Source: Sphingomonas natans (GTDB lineage: Bacteria > Pseudomonadota > Alphaproteobacteria > Sphingomonadales > Sphingomonadaceae). Taken from it: 64,000 nt of DNA. Of the stretch, positions 45,702-55,489 are shown piece by piece. The notes beneath the pieces are model-generated. The model saw only the letters and a program-made list of their open reading frames with translations. It did no database searches and was not told where the DNA came from. The stretch lies in assembly GCF_030546695.1 (NCBI RefSeq), contig NZ_JAUOTP010000001.1:620001-684000 (forward strand), in the 5' to 3' direction. Each line of letters opens with the position of its first letter. Positions within the stretch are counted from its first letter, which is position 1. A program made the position numbers and the translations under genes.

Positions 45702-46444
45702 AGCGCCGACGGTGTCCCGAGACGATCGAGATGCAGATAGCGGACGTCGAAATCGGCGATGCGCGTGAGCTGCTCGAAGTCCATGATCCGGATCGAACGC
45801 TTCTTGCGCTCGATGAAGCCATCCGTCTCGAGCCCGCGCAGCGTCCGGTTCACGTGGATGCTCGTCAGCGCGAGCGCATCCGCGAGTTGCTCCTGCGTCA
45901 TCGGCAGATCGTAATTCAGCCGGGTGCCGAGCCCGGCGACCGAGATGCGGATCGCGAATTCGCAAAGCAGATGCGCGGTGCGCGCCCGCGCGTCCCGCCG
46001 CCCGACGTTGAGCGTCCATTCGCGGAAGATCGCGGCATCGACCAACGTCTCGTACCACATCGCCTGCCCGACCTGCGGGTGGTTGGCGGCAAGGTCTCGA
46101 ATGGCCTGGACGGGGATCAGGGCGACTTCGATCGCGGTCAGCGCCTGAACATTGTGATCGGCGCGCCGCAGAATGGAATTGTGCAGATCGACGACGTCGC
46201 CCTTCATGTGCACCGAAAAGATCTGGCGCCCACCATTGCCCGCGACCTTATGGCGAATGGCGTAGCCCGACAGCAAAAGACAGGAATGCGTGGGCTTGTC
46301 GTCTTCGCGAACGACGAAATCCTGCGCGCGCATGGCGCGAACAGTATGCGGCAGGGCCAGTATCGCGTCTTGATCGTCAGTCGAGAGAGGAAGCCAAAGC
46401 TGGAGTTTTTCCAACATCGGTTTGAGCGCGGAAGAAATGGTCAT
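45698..46444 (-). CDS. Crp/Fnr-family transcriptional regulator
   Basis: A 248-aa regulator: N-terminal cyclic-nucleotide-binding-like beta domain (SCLLLSGYAIRHKV, GDVVDLHNSIL) and C-terminal winged helix LPMTQEQLADALALTSIHVNRTLRGLETDGFIERKK. No N-terminal Fnr-type cysteine cluster is seen, so it is not an oxygen-sensing Fnr. ATG 46444 begins MTISSALKPMLEKLQLWLPL. Target genes unknown; it diverges from coaBC. Confidence 0.9.
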   Translation of the reverse strand: MTISSALKPMLEKLQLWLPLSTDDQDAILALPHTVRAMRAQDFVVREDDKPTHSCLLLSGYAIRHKVAGNGGRQIFSVHMKGDVVDLHNSILRRADHNVQALTAIEVALIPVQAIRDLAANHPQVGQAMWYETLVDAAIFREWTLNVGRRDARARTAHLLCEFAIRISVAGLGTRLNYDLPMTQEQLADALALTSIHVNRTLRGLETDGFIERKKRSIRIMDFEQLTRIADFDVRYLHLDRLGTPSAL

Positions 46445-46697
46445 AAACGCTCCGTTCTTTGACGGGAGCGCTTCGCATCTCTCAGCCATCGACAGCCAGG
46501 AGACAGGCCGACGAAGTCCGTATCTTATCCACCGAAGACGCGCATGTATCTATGTTATTTATATAGATTAAATCGCAAAGAAATCCGGTGACTGACAAGG
46601 AGTGAAGATCGCGCGTCAGCCTTCGGCCGCACGGCGGACGGCATCCGGCAGACCCTGCCCTCTCGACTTGCACCGCGCAACAGGCCATCTGGCGGCG
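46445..46697. other. Divergent region between the Crp/Fnr gene and coaBC
   Basis: 253 bases. Around 46540-46580 there is a markedly AT-rich patch (TGTATCTATGTTATTTATAT), the probable promoter area. No ORF, repeat or terminator convinces me. Confidence 0.4.
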
Positions 46698-47948
46698 GTG
46701 ACCGGCAAACGCATCCTCCTGATCGTCGGTGGCGGTATCGCCGCCTACAAGGCCTGCGAGCTCGTTCGCGCGCTGCGCAGGCAGGGCGATACGGTGCGTT
46801 GCGTGCTCACCGCCGGCGGCGCGCATTTCGTCACGCCGATGACGCTCGCGGCGCTGAGCGAACAGCCCGTCCACACCTCTTTGTGGGACCTGAAGGACGA
46901 GGCCGAGATGGGGCATATCCAGCTCAGCCGCGAGGCGGATCTCGTCGTCGTCTGCCCCGCCACCGCCGATCTGATGGCCAAGATGGCCGCCGGCATCGCC
47001 GACGATCTGGCGACGACGCTTCTGCTCGCGACCGACAAGCCGGTACTCGCCGTCCCCGCGATGAACGTGCGGATGTGGAGCCATGCGGCGACACGTCGCA
47101 ACGTCGCGACGCTGCGCGCCGACGGCGTCACTGTCGTCGAGCCCGACGAAGGACCGATGGCGTGCGGCGAATATGGCCCCGGCCGCCTGCCCGAGATCGA
47201 CGCGATCGTGACCGCGATCGGAACGATGCTGGCATCTCCGGGTCCGTCGGTTCCGAGTCCGTCGAACGCAATCGCTGCGGCGTCCCCCAGGACAAGCGGA
47301 AAAGCTTTGGCGGGCAAGCGCGCGCTCGTCACCGCCGGGCCGACGCACGAGCCGATCGATCCCGTCCGCTACATCGCCAACCGTTCCTCCGGTAAGCAGG
47401 GCTTCGCCATCGCCGCCGCCCTGGCCGAAGCCGGGGCTGACGTGACGTTGGTCGCCGGGCCGGTTGCGTTGGCGACCCCAGCGGGCGTCTCGCGTATCGA
47501 TGTCGAGACCGCCGCCGAGATGGCCGCCGCGGTCGAGGCGGCGCTGCCGGCCGACGTCGCGGTGATGGTCGCGGCCGTCGCCGACTGGCGCACCGATGGC
47601 GCGGAGCAGAAGATCAAGAAGAGCGGCGATGCGCCGCCGACGCTGAGCCTGATCGAGAATCCCGACATCCTCGCCAGCCTTGCCGCCAATGCGCGGCGCC
47701 CGGCCTTGCTGATCGGCTTTGCCGCGGAGACGCAGGACGTGATGACCCATGCGGTCGTCAAACGCGCGCACAAGGGCGCCGACTGGATCGTTGCCAACGA
47801 CGTTTCGGGGGACGTGATGGGCGGGGATCGCAACAGCGTTCACATCGTCACCGCCGGGGGCATCGAAAGCTGGCCCAGCGCCAGCAAGGACGACGTCGCC
47901 CGCCGCCTCGTTGCCCGCATCGCCGATGCCCTGGGAGCCAGTGTTTGA
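46698..47948 (+). CDS. coaBC: Bifunctional phosphopantothenoylcysteine decarboxylase/phosphopantothenate-cysteine ligase CoaBC
   Basis: A 416-aa bifunctional enzyme of coenzyme A synthesis. The flavin decarboxylase half begins [24 protein letters not shown] and includes [10 protein letters not shown]; the ligase half begins [27 protein letters not shown] and contains AAVADWR. GTG 46698 is preferred since it starts directly at the conserved N-terminus; the frame is open to a GTG at 46602. dut overlaps its stop (TTGA). Confidence 0.95.
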   Translation: MTGKRILLIVGGGIAAYKACELVRALRRQGDTVRCVLTAGGAHFVTPMTLAALSEQPVHTSLWDLKDEAEMGHIQLSREADLVVVCPATADLMAKMAAGIADDLATTLLLATDKPVLAVPAMNVRMWSHAATRRNVATLRADGVTVVEPDEGPMACGEYGPGRLPEIDAIVTAIGTMLASPGPSVPSPSNAIAAASPRTSGKALAGKRALVTAGPTHEPIDPVRYIANRSSGKQGFAIAAALAEAGADVTLVAGPVALATPAGVSRIDVETAAEMAAAVEAALPADVAVMVAAVADWRTDGAEQKIKKSGDAPPTLSLIENPDILASLAANARRPALLIGFAAETQDVMTHAVVKRAHKGADWIVANDVSGDVMGGDRNSVHIVTAGGIESWPSASKDDVARRLVARIADALGASV

Positions 47949-48388
47949 CCGAGATCGCGATCCGCCTGAAGCGCCTGCCCCACGGCGAGGGCCTGCCCTT
48001 GCCCGCTTATGCGACCGCGCAGGCGGCGGGCATGGATGTCGTCGCCGCCGAGGATCTGACGCTGGCCCCGGGCGGGCGCGCCGCGATCGCGACCGGCTTC
48101 GCGATCGCCATCCCTGCGGGCTACGAAGTGCAGGTCCGCCCTCGCTCGGGCCTCGCGCTCAAGAACGGGATCACTTGCCTCAATACGCCCGGTACGATCG
48201 ACGCCGATTATCGCGGCGAAGTGAAGGTGATCCTCGCCAATCTCGGCGCCGAGCCCTTCGCGGTGAAGCGCGGCGAGCGCATCGCCCAGCTGGTGCCGGC
48301 GCCGGTGCAGCGGGCGCGCTTCGAGCAGGTGGAAGAGCTGGACGATACGGCGCGCGGGATGGGCGGCTTCGGATCGACGGGGCGGTGA
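47945..48388 (+). CDS. dut: dUTP diphosphatase (dUTPase)
   Basis: A 147-aa trimeric dUTPase. The five motifs appear in order: [43 protein letters not shown] and the C-terminal [10 protein letters not shown] arm. TTG 47945 overlaps the coaBC stop. coaBC-dut linkage is conserved among many bacteria. Confidence 0.97.
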   Translation: MTEIAIRLKRLPHGEGLPLPAYATAQAAGMDVVAAEDLTLAPGGRAAIATGFAIAIPAGYEVQVRPRSGLALKNGITCLNTPGTIDADYRGEVKVILANLGAEPFAVKRGERIAQLVPAPVQRARFEQVEELDDTARGMGGFGSTGR

Positions 48389-48423
48389 TCGCAGCCAGCA
48401 CGAGATGTGCTAATATCCAGCGT

Positions 48424-48891
48424 ATGAACAAGCCGATTCATCCTTTGATCGCATCTGACGGCGGTAACGTCGCCTATGAGGATGACGCATATGGTTGGGC
48501 GATCGAGCAGGCGGCTCACCTTCGGGCAGGGCACATCGACCGGCTCGATCTGATCAACCTGGCCGAGGAAATCGAGGACGTGGCGAAAAGCGAGCGGCGC
48601 GCGGCCGAATCAGCCCTTCGCATTCTCATGATGCACGTCCTCAAGTGGCAGATGCAGTCCGATCGCCGGACCCGATCGTGGTCGCTTTCGATCCTGGCTC
48701 AGCGGATCGCTTACGATCGGCAGCTGGAGGACAATCCCAGCCTGGCGCCGCTTGCCGATGACATGCGTGCAAAAGCATTCAAACGATCCCGCATCGAGGC
48801 GGCGCAAGAAATGGATGTCCCACTGCGCTCCATTCCGCTCGAGCCGCCATCCTGGCCGACGATCCTCGACGAGCCGTTCGAAGTCGATTGA
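48424..48891 (+). CDS. DUF29 family protein
   Basis: A 155-aa protein with the DUF29 pattern: YGWAIEQAAHLRAGHIDRLDLINLAEEIEDVAKSERR, HVLKWQMQSDRRTRSWS and QRIAYDRQLEDNPSL. The fold is helical and the function is unknown; such genes are often abundant in cyanobacteria and patchy elsewhere. It sits between dut and the ThiF/MoeB gene, whose TTG overlaps its stop. Confidence 0.88.
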   Translation: MNKPIHPLIASDGGNVAYEDDAYGWAIEQAAHLRAGHIDRLDLINLAEEIEDVAKSERRAAESALRILMMHVLKWQMQSDRRTRSWSLSILAQRIAYDRQLEDNPSLAPLADDMRAKAFKRSRIEAAQEMDVPLRSIPLEPPSWPTILDEPFEVD

Positions 48892-49640
48892 CCTTCTCCG
48901 ACGACCAACTCGATCGCTATGCCCGTCACATCGTCCTGAAGGAGATTGGCGGGGCGGGTCAGCAACGCCTGCTCGGCGCGCATGTCGCGCTGATCGGCGC
49001 GGGCGGGATCGGCTCGCCTGCGATCCAGTATCTCGCTGCCGCCGGCGTCGGCCGGCTGACCGTCATCGATGACGATCAGGTTTCGCTCTCCAATCTCCAG
49101 CGCCAGACGCTCTACACGACGCGCGATGTCGGCTCGAACAAGGTGGTGATGGTCGCCAATGCGGTGCAGCGGATGAACCCCGACGTCCGCGTCAGCCCAC
49201 GCCAGATGCGGATCGATGCCGACAATGCCGCAGCCTTGCTGTTCGGCGTGGACGTGGTGCTCGACGGGTCCGACAGTTTCGCGACGCGGCTGATCGTCGC
49301 CGATGCGGCACTGGCCAAGCGCATCCCGCTCGTCTCGGCCGCGGTCGGCCAGTTCGAGGGGCAACTCGCCGTCTATCGCGGATATCAGGCGGACAAGCCC
49401 TGCTATCGCTGCCTCGTCGGCAATGCGCCCGCCATGCCCGACGCCTCCTGCGCCGATCAGGGCGTGCTCGGCGCGCTGACGGGCGTGATGGGCAGCCTCG
49501 CCGCGATCGAGGCCATCCGCCAGATCGTGCCGTTCGGCGAAGACAGCGCGGGCAAGTTGCTGCTGCTCGACGCGCTCGCCTTCCGCTTCCGCACGATCGG
49601 CCTGCCCAAGGACCCCGCCTGCCGATGCGCCGGGGGCTGA
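48888..49640 (+). CDS. ThiF/MoeB/HesA-family adenylyltransferase
   Basis: A 250-aa E1-like enzyme that adenylates the C-terminus of a ubiquitin-fold sulfur carrier (MoaD or ThiS). DDQLDRYARHIVLKEIGGAGQQRLLGAHVALIGAGGIGSP with the ATP-binding GAGGIG, then the zinc-type cysteines in PCYRCLVG and PACRCAGG. The last pair is C-x-C instead of the usual CxxC, which may weaken zinc binding. No sulfur-carrier gene adjoins it, so molybdopterin versus thiamine role is open. Confidence 0.9.
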   Translation: MTFSDDQLDRYARHIVLKEIGGAGQQRLLGAHVALIGAGGIGSPAIQYLAAAGVGRLTVIDDDQVSLSNLQRQTLYTTRDVGSNKVVMVANAVQRMNPDVRVSPRQMRIDADNAAALLFGVDVVLDGSDSFATRLIVADAALAKRIPLVSAAVGQFEGQLAVYRGYQADKPCYRCLVGNAPAMPDASCADQGVLGALTGVMGSLAAIEAIRQIVPFGEDSAGKLLLLDALAFRFRTIGLPKDPACRCAGG

Positions 49641-49942
49641 CGATCATCGTCTCGGGGCCGGACCCCGATAGGCTGCGGAGCGCGCTCGGCATCGCGGCGG
49701 CAGAAGCGGCGCTGGGCGGAAAAGTGCGGCTGTTCTTCGATGCCGGGTCGGTCTCCCTGCTGGCGGCTCTGCCGGCAGCGCTCCAGCCGCTGCGCGATGC
49801 TGCGCTCGATCTCGGCGTGCAGGTCTTCGTCTGTCAGACGGGGCTGGCCGAACAGGATATCCGCCTCGATCCCCGGTTCGAGGCGGCCGGCCTCGTCGCG
49901 CTCATGGCCGGGCTTGGCGAGGATCGTTTGCTGCTGGCCTGA
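49625..49942 (+). CDS. DsrE-like small protein
   Basis: A 105-aa protein with a DsrE-like alpha/beta fold: LTIIVSGPDPDRLRSALGIAAAEAALGG, LFFDAGSVSLL and QVFVCQTGLAEQDI, with one Cys at the position where DsrE-like sulfur-transfer proteins often have a catalytic thiol. It overlaps the ThiF/MoeB gene by 16 bases, suggesting a sulfur-transfer pair. Confidence 0.72.
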   Translation: MRRGLTIIVSGPDPDRLRSALGIAAAEAALGGKVRLFFDAGSVSLLAALPAALQPLRDAALDLGVQVFVCQTGLAEQDIRLDPRFEAAGLVALMAGLGEDRLLLA

Positions 49943-49958
49943 GAAAATAAGGATTCAT

Positions 49959-50040
49959 CACGCAGAGACGCGGAGGCGCGGAGAAGAGTTTGAATGAAGG
50001 GCTGCGCCGCTCCCTTTCGTTCTCTGCGTCTCCGCGCGAT
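49959..50040. repeat. Extragenic inverted repeat, CACGCAGAG family (copy 2)
   Basis: Left arm CACGCAGAGACGCGGAGGCG, right arm TCTCTGCGTCTCCGCGCG. Same family as 41576-41708. It lies between the convergent DsrE-like and TonB-like genes and could end both transcripts. Confidence 0.75.
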
Positions 50041-50077
50041 AAAAATCTTTCTCCATCGCGGCCGGCGACGAAACGCG

Positions 50078-50863
50078 TCAGCCCTCGCCGTCCTTGTTGT
50101 CGGGATGGTCGGTCAGCGTGATCCGGATCCGGACCCAGGTGCCGACCAACGTCTTGCCGCCGACGCGCGGCGGGCGGACGAGGAACTGGAACGCCGCCTG
50201 GCGCATCCCGCGCGCAATGCCGATGCCCGGGAAGGAATCGCCAAGCTCCTGGCAATCCTCGACATGATAACGCGCGACCGTCCGGCATGCGATTTCGCCC
50301 CACGCGCCCTCGGGCAACTGGCGATGCGGCATATAGGTCGTCAGCTCGGCCGGGTTGGGCCGGCGATACCATTCGGCCGCGTAGAGCAATTGCCCGTTCG
50401 GCCCCATCGACGAGGGCGTATCACCCTCGCCGCCGCCCGCGGCCGATGCGCTCGCCTGGCCGGTCGGGGGACCGTCGTGGGGCGTGTTCATCGCGGTATC
50501 GACCTTGCTCACGTCGCTGCGGCTGAGCTCGATGAAATTGTCGGGCATCTTCAGCGGCGTCGGCATCTTGACGATCGGCGGCGGAGTAGCAGCCGGCATG
50601 GGCGGGGGCGTCGTCGCCTTGGGCTGCGCGGCGGCGGGCTTGGCGGCGGCCTTCTGCGTCGCTTTTTCGGGCGTGGGACCTGGCATCACCGAGAAGGTCA
50701 TCAGCGAACCGACCTTGCCCATCGGCGCGAACTGAGGGGGGGCGAGCCGCAGCAGCAGCCACAAGAGCAGCAGATGCGCGATAATCGTCAGCGTCAGCGC
50801 CGTCGCCCGCCGGCGAAGGGGCTGCGCCTCCCACTTCCACCATAAGGACTTCAGGCTGAGCAT
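50078..50863 (-). CDS. TonB-like energy-transducer protein
   Basis: A 261-aa protein with one N-terminal helix (about residues 24-42, LTLTIIAHLLLLWLLLRL), a Pro/Ala/Lys-rich periplasmic linker (about 62-105), and a C-terminal globular domain ending in WVRIRITLTDHPD. This is the TonB/TolA-type layout. The C-terminal domain is not a canonical TonB CTD, so it may be a specialised partner for one receptor. No exbB/exbD lies nearby. Confidence 0.72.
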   Translation of the reverse strand: MLSLKSLWWKWEAQPLRRRATALTLTIIAHLLLLWLLLRLAPPQFAPMGKVGSLMTFSVMPGPTPEKATQKAAAKPAAAQPKATTPPPMPAATPPPIVKMPTPLKMPDNFIELSRSDVSKVDTAMNTPHDGPPTGQASASAAGGGEGDTPSSMGPNGQLLYAAEWYRRPNPAELTTYMPHRQLPEGAWGEIACRTVARYHVEDCQELGDSFPGIGIARGMRQAAFQFLVRPPRVGGKTLVGTWVRIRITLTDHPDNKDGEG

Positions 50864-50908
50864 CTCAGGCGCCGCTATCGGGCCGCGCGCCGTCGCGAAA
50901 GCCCTAAG

Positions 50909-51271
50909 TTACGCGATTGCGCCGGGATGATTCTTTCCATCGAACGCGACGACCCGCGTCTCGAGCGTTTCCGCGTCATCGATGCAGCGCAGATTGAGGC
51001 TGATTCCGTCCGGATGCGAGCGCGGCTTATAGTAGCTCTTGATCCCGCACTGGCTGCAGAAGATGTGCCGCGCCTTGCCGCTGCCGAAGCGATAGGTGGT
51101 GATCTCCTTCTTGCCCTCCACCAGGGTGAAATCGCTTTCGGCAACGATCACATGGAGATAGCCGGTCATCCGGCAGATCGAGCAGTCGCAATCGAGCACC
51201 TCGACCGGGCCTTCGGGAAGCTTCGCCTCCCAGCGCACCAGTTCGCAATGGCAGCCACCTTCGATCTTCAT
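50909..51271 (-). CDS. GFA-family zinc protein (second copy)
   Basis: A 120-aa protein with GGCHCELVRW, CDCSICRMTGY and FCSQCGIKSYYKP, the GFA/CENP-V zinc pattern. It differs clearly from the copy at 38667-39110. ATG 51271 starts MKIEGGCHC. Function unknown; it follows csaA by 13 bases, so the two are probably co-transcribed. Confidence 0.87.
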   Translation of the reverse strand: MKIEGGCHCELVRWEAKLPEGPVEVLDCDCSICRMTGYLHVIVAESDFTLVEGKKEITTYRFGSGKARHIFCSQCGIKSYYKPRSHPDGISLNLRCIDDAETLETRVVAFDGKNHPGAIA

Positions 51272-51284
51272 GCTCTGCCCTCGT

Positions 51285-51656
51285 TCAAAACAGCCGCCCA
51301 CCGTCCGGCACGGTCTTGTCGGGCGCAAACAGCACCACCTCGCCCGCCTCGTCCGGGAAACCCAAGGTCAGCACTTCGGACAAGAATTTGCCGATCTGCC
51401 GCGGCGGAAAATTGACGACCGCCGCGACCTGCCGCCCGACCAGCGCCTCCGGCGTATAATGCGCAGTGATCTGCGCGCTCGATTTCCGGCAGCCGATCGT
51501 CGGCCCGAAATCGATGACGAGCTTGATCGCGGGCTTGCGCGCCTCCGGAAAGGGCTCGGCCGCGACGATCGTGCCGACGCGGATATCGACCTTCAGGAAA
51601 TCGTCGAAGCCGATCGGGTCGGCCGGCGGCGTGGCGGGATCGTGGAGCAGGTGCAT
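51285..51656 (-). CDS. CsaA-type tRNA-binding domain protein
   Basis: A 123-aa OB-fold protein. [33 protein letters not shown] and the C-terminal [26 protein letters not shown] are the CsaA pattern (a tRNA-binding domain also found at the end of MetRS). CsaA has been linked to chaperone-like or secretion-associated roles. It lies downstream of clpX. Confidence 0.9.
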   Translation of the reverse strand: MHLLHDPATPPADPIGFDDFLKVDIRVGTIVAAEPFPEARKPAIKLVIDFGPTIGCRKSSAQITAHYTPEALVGRQVAAVVNFPPRQIGKFLSEVLTLGFPDEAGEVVLFAPDKTVPDGGRLF

Positions 51657-51671
51657 GCCTCGCTCCTCTCA

Positions 51672-51707
51672 CACCCGTCTCTCCCGCGAAAGCGCGAGAG
51701 ACGGGTG
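51672..51707. terminator. Palindrome between clpX and csaA, possible terminator
   Basis: CACCCGTCTCTCCCGC, tetraloop GAAA, GCGCGAGAGACGGGTG: a long near-perfect hairpin right after the clpX stop. No strong T-run, so it may be an extragenic palindrome that shapes the mRNA end. Confidence 0.5.
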
Positions 51708-51714
51708 CGACGCC

Positions 51715-52983
<1,269 letters not shown>

Positions 52984-53162
52984 AACGTCCTTTACCCTCG
53001 GAACGCCGAGTCGGCGTTCATCCTAGTCCTCGGGCTTGCCGGGCGGCAAGGCTTAGCCCGCCCACCTTGCCGTCGGGTTTATGCTCCCGGCAATATGGAA
53101 CCGCCCCGGCGGGGGCACAAGCCCAACCGCCAGATGATCCCCAGCGCGGGGTGAATCGAACG

Positions 53163-53190
53163 AGAGCGGGGGTCCGATCCCCCCGCCCTC
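53163..53190. terminator. GC-rich hairpin after clpP
   Basis: GAGCGGGGG, loop TCCGAT, CCCCCCGCCCTC followed by TTTT on the plus strand. On the minus strand, which clpP uses, the stem is retained but the T-run is on the wrong side, so it is a weak terminator candidate. Confidence 0.35.
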
Positions 53191-53198
53191 TTTTCCGA

Positions 53199-53840
53199 TC
53201 AGGCCGCAGCCGCGTCTTCGCTCGGCGCGGGACGCTTCTCGAACACCTCGTCGATGATGCCGAACGCCTTCGCTTCGTCGGCCTCGAGAAACTTGTCGCG
53301 GTCCATCGCCTTCTCGATCGCCTCGATCGGCTGACCGGTATATTTGGCGTAAAGCGTGTTGAGCGAGTGCCGCATGCGCAGGATCTCGCGCGCCTGGATC
53401 TCGATGTCCGCGGCCATGCCCTGTGCCCCGCCCGAAGGCTGGTGGACCATGATGCGGCTGTTGGTCGTCGCGACGCGCATGCCCGGCTCGCCCGCGGCCA
53501 GCAGGAAGCTGCCCATCGACGCCGCCTGACCGATGCACAAAGTGCCGACGCGTGGCCGGATATATTGCATCGTGTCGTGGATCGCGAGGCCCGCCGTCAC
53601 GACGCCGCCGGGGCTGTTGATGTAGAGATAGATGTCCTTCTTCGGATTCTCGGATTCGAGGAAGAGCAGCTGCGCGCAGATGAGCGAGGCCATATGGTCC
53701 TCGACGCCACCGGTGATGAAGACGATGCGCTCGCGGAGCAGACGCGAGTAGATGTCAAAGCTGCGCTCGCCGCGGTTCGATTGTTCGATGACGATCGGGA
53801 CGAGGCCGCCGAGGATATCGGCGTGGTCGATAGAAGCCAT
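53199..53840 (-). CDS. clpP: ATP-dependent Clp protease proteolytic subunit ClpP
   Basis: A 213-aa serine peptidase. Catalytic Ser108 in [11 protein letters not shown] and His133 in [11 protein letters not shown]; the N-terminal loop region is short and may be processed. Forms the ClpXP protease with ClpX. ATG 53840 starts [17 protein letters not shown]. In alphaproteobacteria tig usually precedes clpP; here a glycan module separates them. Confidence 0.98.
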   Translation of the reverse strand: MASIDHADILGGLVPIVIEQSNRGERSFDIYSRLLRERIVFITGGVEDHMASLICAQLLFLESENPKKDIYLYINSPGGVVTAGLAIHDTMQYIRPRVGTLCIGQAASMGSFLLAAGEPGMRVATTNSRIMVHQPSGGAQGMAADIEIQAREILRMRHSLNTLYAKYTGQPIEAIEKAMDRDKFLEADEAKAFGIIDEVFEKRPAPSEDAAAA

Positions 53841-53953
53841 GGGGTCGTTTGTCCTTCTGCCCTTGCGAATGCCAACATCGGCTTTCGGCGATGGCAGTTC
53901 AAGAGCCGCGGCGGGAAGAGCGAACGCGTTGGCGCCGCCCCTCCGCCGCACGG

Positions 53954-54364
53954 TCAGGGCATGCAGATCCGGGCTTCGTCCTTCACCTCGGAACTGGCGC
54001 GATATTTCGCCGTGAAGGCGTCCCAGTCCGCGTCATGGGCCGGTTGCGGCGCGCCGCTATAGACCGTCACCGTCACCGCCTCGTTCGTGGACAGCGCAGG
54101 GCCTCCGCCGCCGAGCGCGATGACGCGTGCCAGCTTGGTAGCCGTCTTGTCCTTGTGCGTGGCGTACCAGCGATTATGCGCGGCCACCGCCTGCTCGAAC
54201 GCCGCCCACTGTCCGGGCTTGATCATATTGTGGCGGATCGTCGTGAAGCGGGTGCCCGCCGGGCAGGCGGTGCCGGGGCTGACGCGAGGCGCCTGCGCCG
54301 GTGCGAGGGTTGCGACGAGCGGCGCGACGACGCACAGCGCGGCCATCAGGATCGGCTTCGACAT
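53954..54364 (-). CDS. Exported small protein, unknown
   Basis: A 136-aa protein with a signal peptide ([25 protein letters not shown]) and a mature region containing [36 protein letters not shown], a ferredoxin-like dimeric alpha-beta barrel-type pattern reminiscent of small stress-associated proteins. AGGAGA lies eight bases upstream. I recognise no named family with confidence. Confidence 0.7.
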   Translation of the reverse strand: MSKPILMAALCVVAPLVATLAPAQAPRVSPGTACPAGTRFTTIRHNMIKPGQWAAFEQAVAAHNRWYATHKDKTATKLARVIALGGGGPALSTNEAVTVTVYSGAPQPAHDADWDAFTAKYRASSEVKDEARICMP

Positions 54365-54445
54365 GTTCGGATCTCCTCGAAAGATTCTGCACATGCCGGC
54401 AAGGGCATGCGCTCGTGTCGTTACGCTACCGCGACGAGAACGAAA

Positions 54446-55489
54446 TCAAACGATCGGAATTGATGGCGCCGCTTCGCTGGGCGGTGTTGGTGGCCCGCCG
54501 ATCCGGTCCCGCACGACATAGATCGGGCGGTGCTTGGCCTCGACGAGGATGCGACCGACATATTCGCCGAGCACGCCCAGCGAAAGCAACTGGATGCCTC
54601 CCAGAAAAAGCGTCGCAACCATGATCGACGCGTAGCCGGCGACATCGACGCCATACAGGATCGTCCGCCCGATCAGGTAGATCGCATAGCCAAGCGCGAT
54701 CACGGCGACCAGCGCGCCGACATAGCTCCACACGCGCAGCGGCACCGTTGAGGCCGAGGTGATGCCGTCGATCGCGAGCTTCCACAGCTTCAGATAGTTG
54801 AATTTGGTCTCGCCGACCGCACGTTCGGCGCGATCATATTCGACCGCGGTCTGGCGGAAGCCCGACCAGGCGAACAGGCCCTTCATGAAGCGGTTGCGCT
54901 CGGGCATCTGCTTGATGACCTCGACGACCTTGCGATCGAGCAGGCGGAAATCGCCGGCATGTTCGGGGATCTTGTCGTCGGACAGCCAATTGTGCGCGCG
55001 ATAATAGAGATCGGCGGTCAGCCGCTTGGGCAGCGAATCCGTCAGCCGATTGCGACGCACACCATAGACGACCTCATAGCCCGAGCGCCATTTGGCGAGC
55101 ATCTCGCCCAGCACTTCCGGCGGATCCTGCAGATCGACATCGAGCGGCACGACGGCATCGCCCAGCACATGATCGATGCCGGCGGACAGGGCCGCCTCCT
55201 TGCCGAAATTCCGCGACAGCGAAATCGCGCATACCCGCGGCTCGCGCTGGTTGGCGAGGACGAGCTCGGCCAGCGTATGATCGGAGCTGCCGTCGTCGAT
55301 GAACAATATCTCCCACGACCAGCTCTCGCCCTCCTGCGCGGCAAGGCCCTCGAGGATGGGCACGACGCGCGTCAGGAACGGCCGGATCGCGACCTCCTCG
55401 TCCTTGACGGGCACGATCAGCGACAATGTCGGCGGCGGCGCCTTCCCGTCGACGAGGACGCGCCCGCCGTAAAGTGGCAGCGCGGTCAC
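54446..55489 (-). CDS. Family 2 glycosyltransferase, polyprenyl-phosphate type (GtrB/ArnC-like)
   Basis: A 347-aa GT2 enzyme: TLSLIVPVKDEEVAIRPFL, LFIDDGSSDHT, LDVDLQDPPEVLGEM (DxD), and two C-terminal helices around residues 250-310. This is the layout of dolichol/undecaprenyl-phosphate glycosyltransferases (GtrB, ArnC, DPM1-like). It likely charges undecaprenyl phosphate with a sugar used by the neighbouring membrane protein. GTG 55489 overlaps the stop of that protein (GTGA). Confidence 0.9.
   Translation of the reverse strand: MTALPLYGGRVLVDGKAPPPTLSLIVPVKDEEVAIRPFLTRVVPILEGLAAQEGESWSWEILFIDDGSSDHTLAELVLANQREPRVCAISLSRNFGKEAALSAGIDHVLGDAVVPLDVDLQDPPEVLGEMLAKWRSGYEVVYGVRRNRLTDSLPKRLTADLYYRAHNWLSDDKIPEHAGDFRLLDRKVVEVIKQMPERNRFMKGLFAWSGFRQTAVEYDRAERAVGETKFNYLKLWKLAIDGITSASTVPLRVWSYVGALVAVIALGYAIYLIGRTILYGVDVAGYASIMVATLFLGGIQLLSLGVLGEYVGRILVEAKHRPIYVVRDRIGGPPTPPSEAAPSIPIV

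Noticed and set aside
46602-46697. Upstream GTG start for coaBC
   Set aside because: The extra 32 residues are low-complexity and not seen in the family, and the RBS-like AAGGAG touches the start codon. GTG 46698 begins at the conserved N-terminus.
53092-53153. Small plus-strand frame with ATG in the clpX-clpP gap
   Set aside because: Nineteen codons, Pro/Arg-rich, no start signal or homology; it lies in intergenic DNA.
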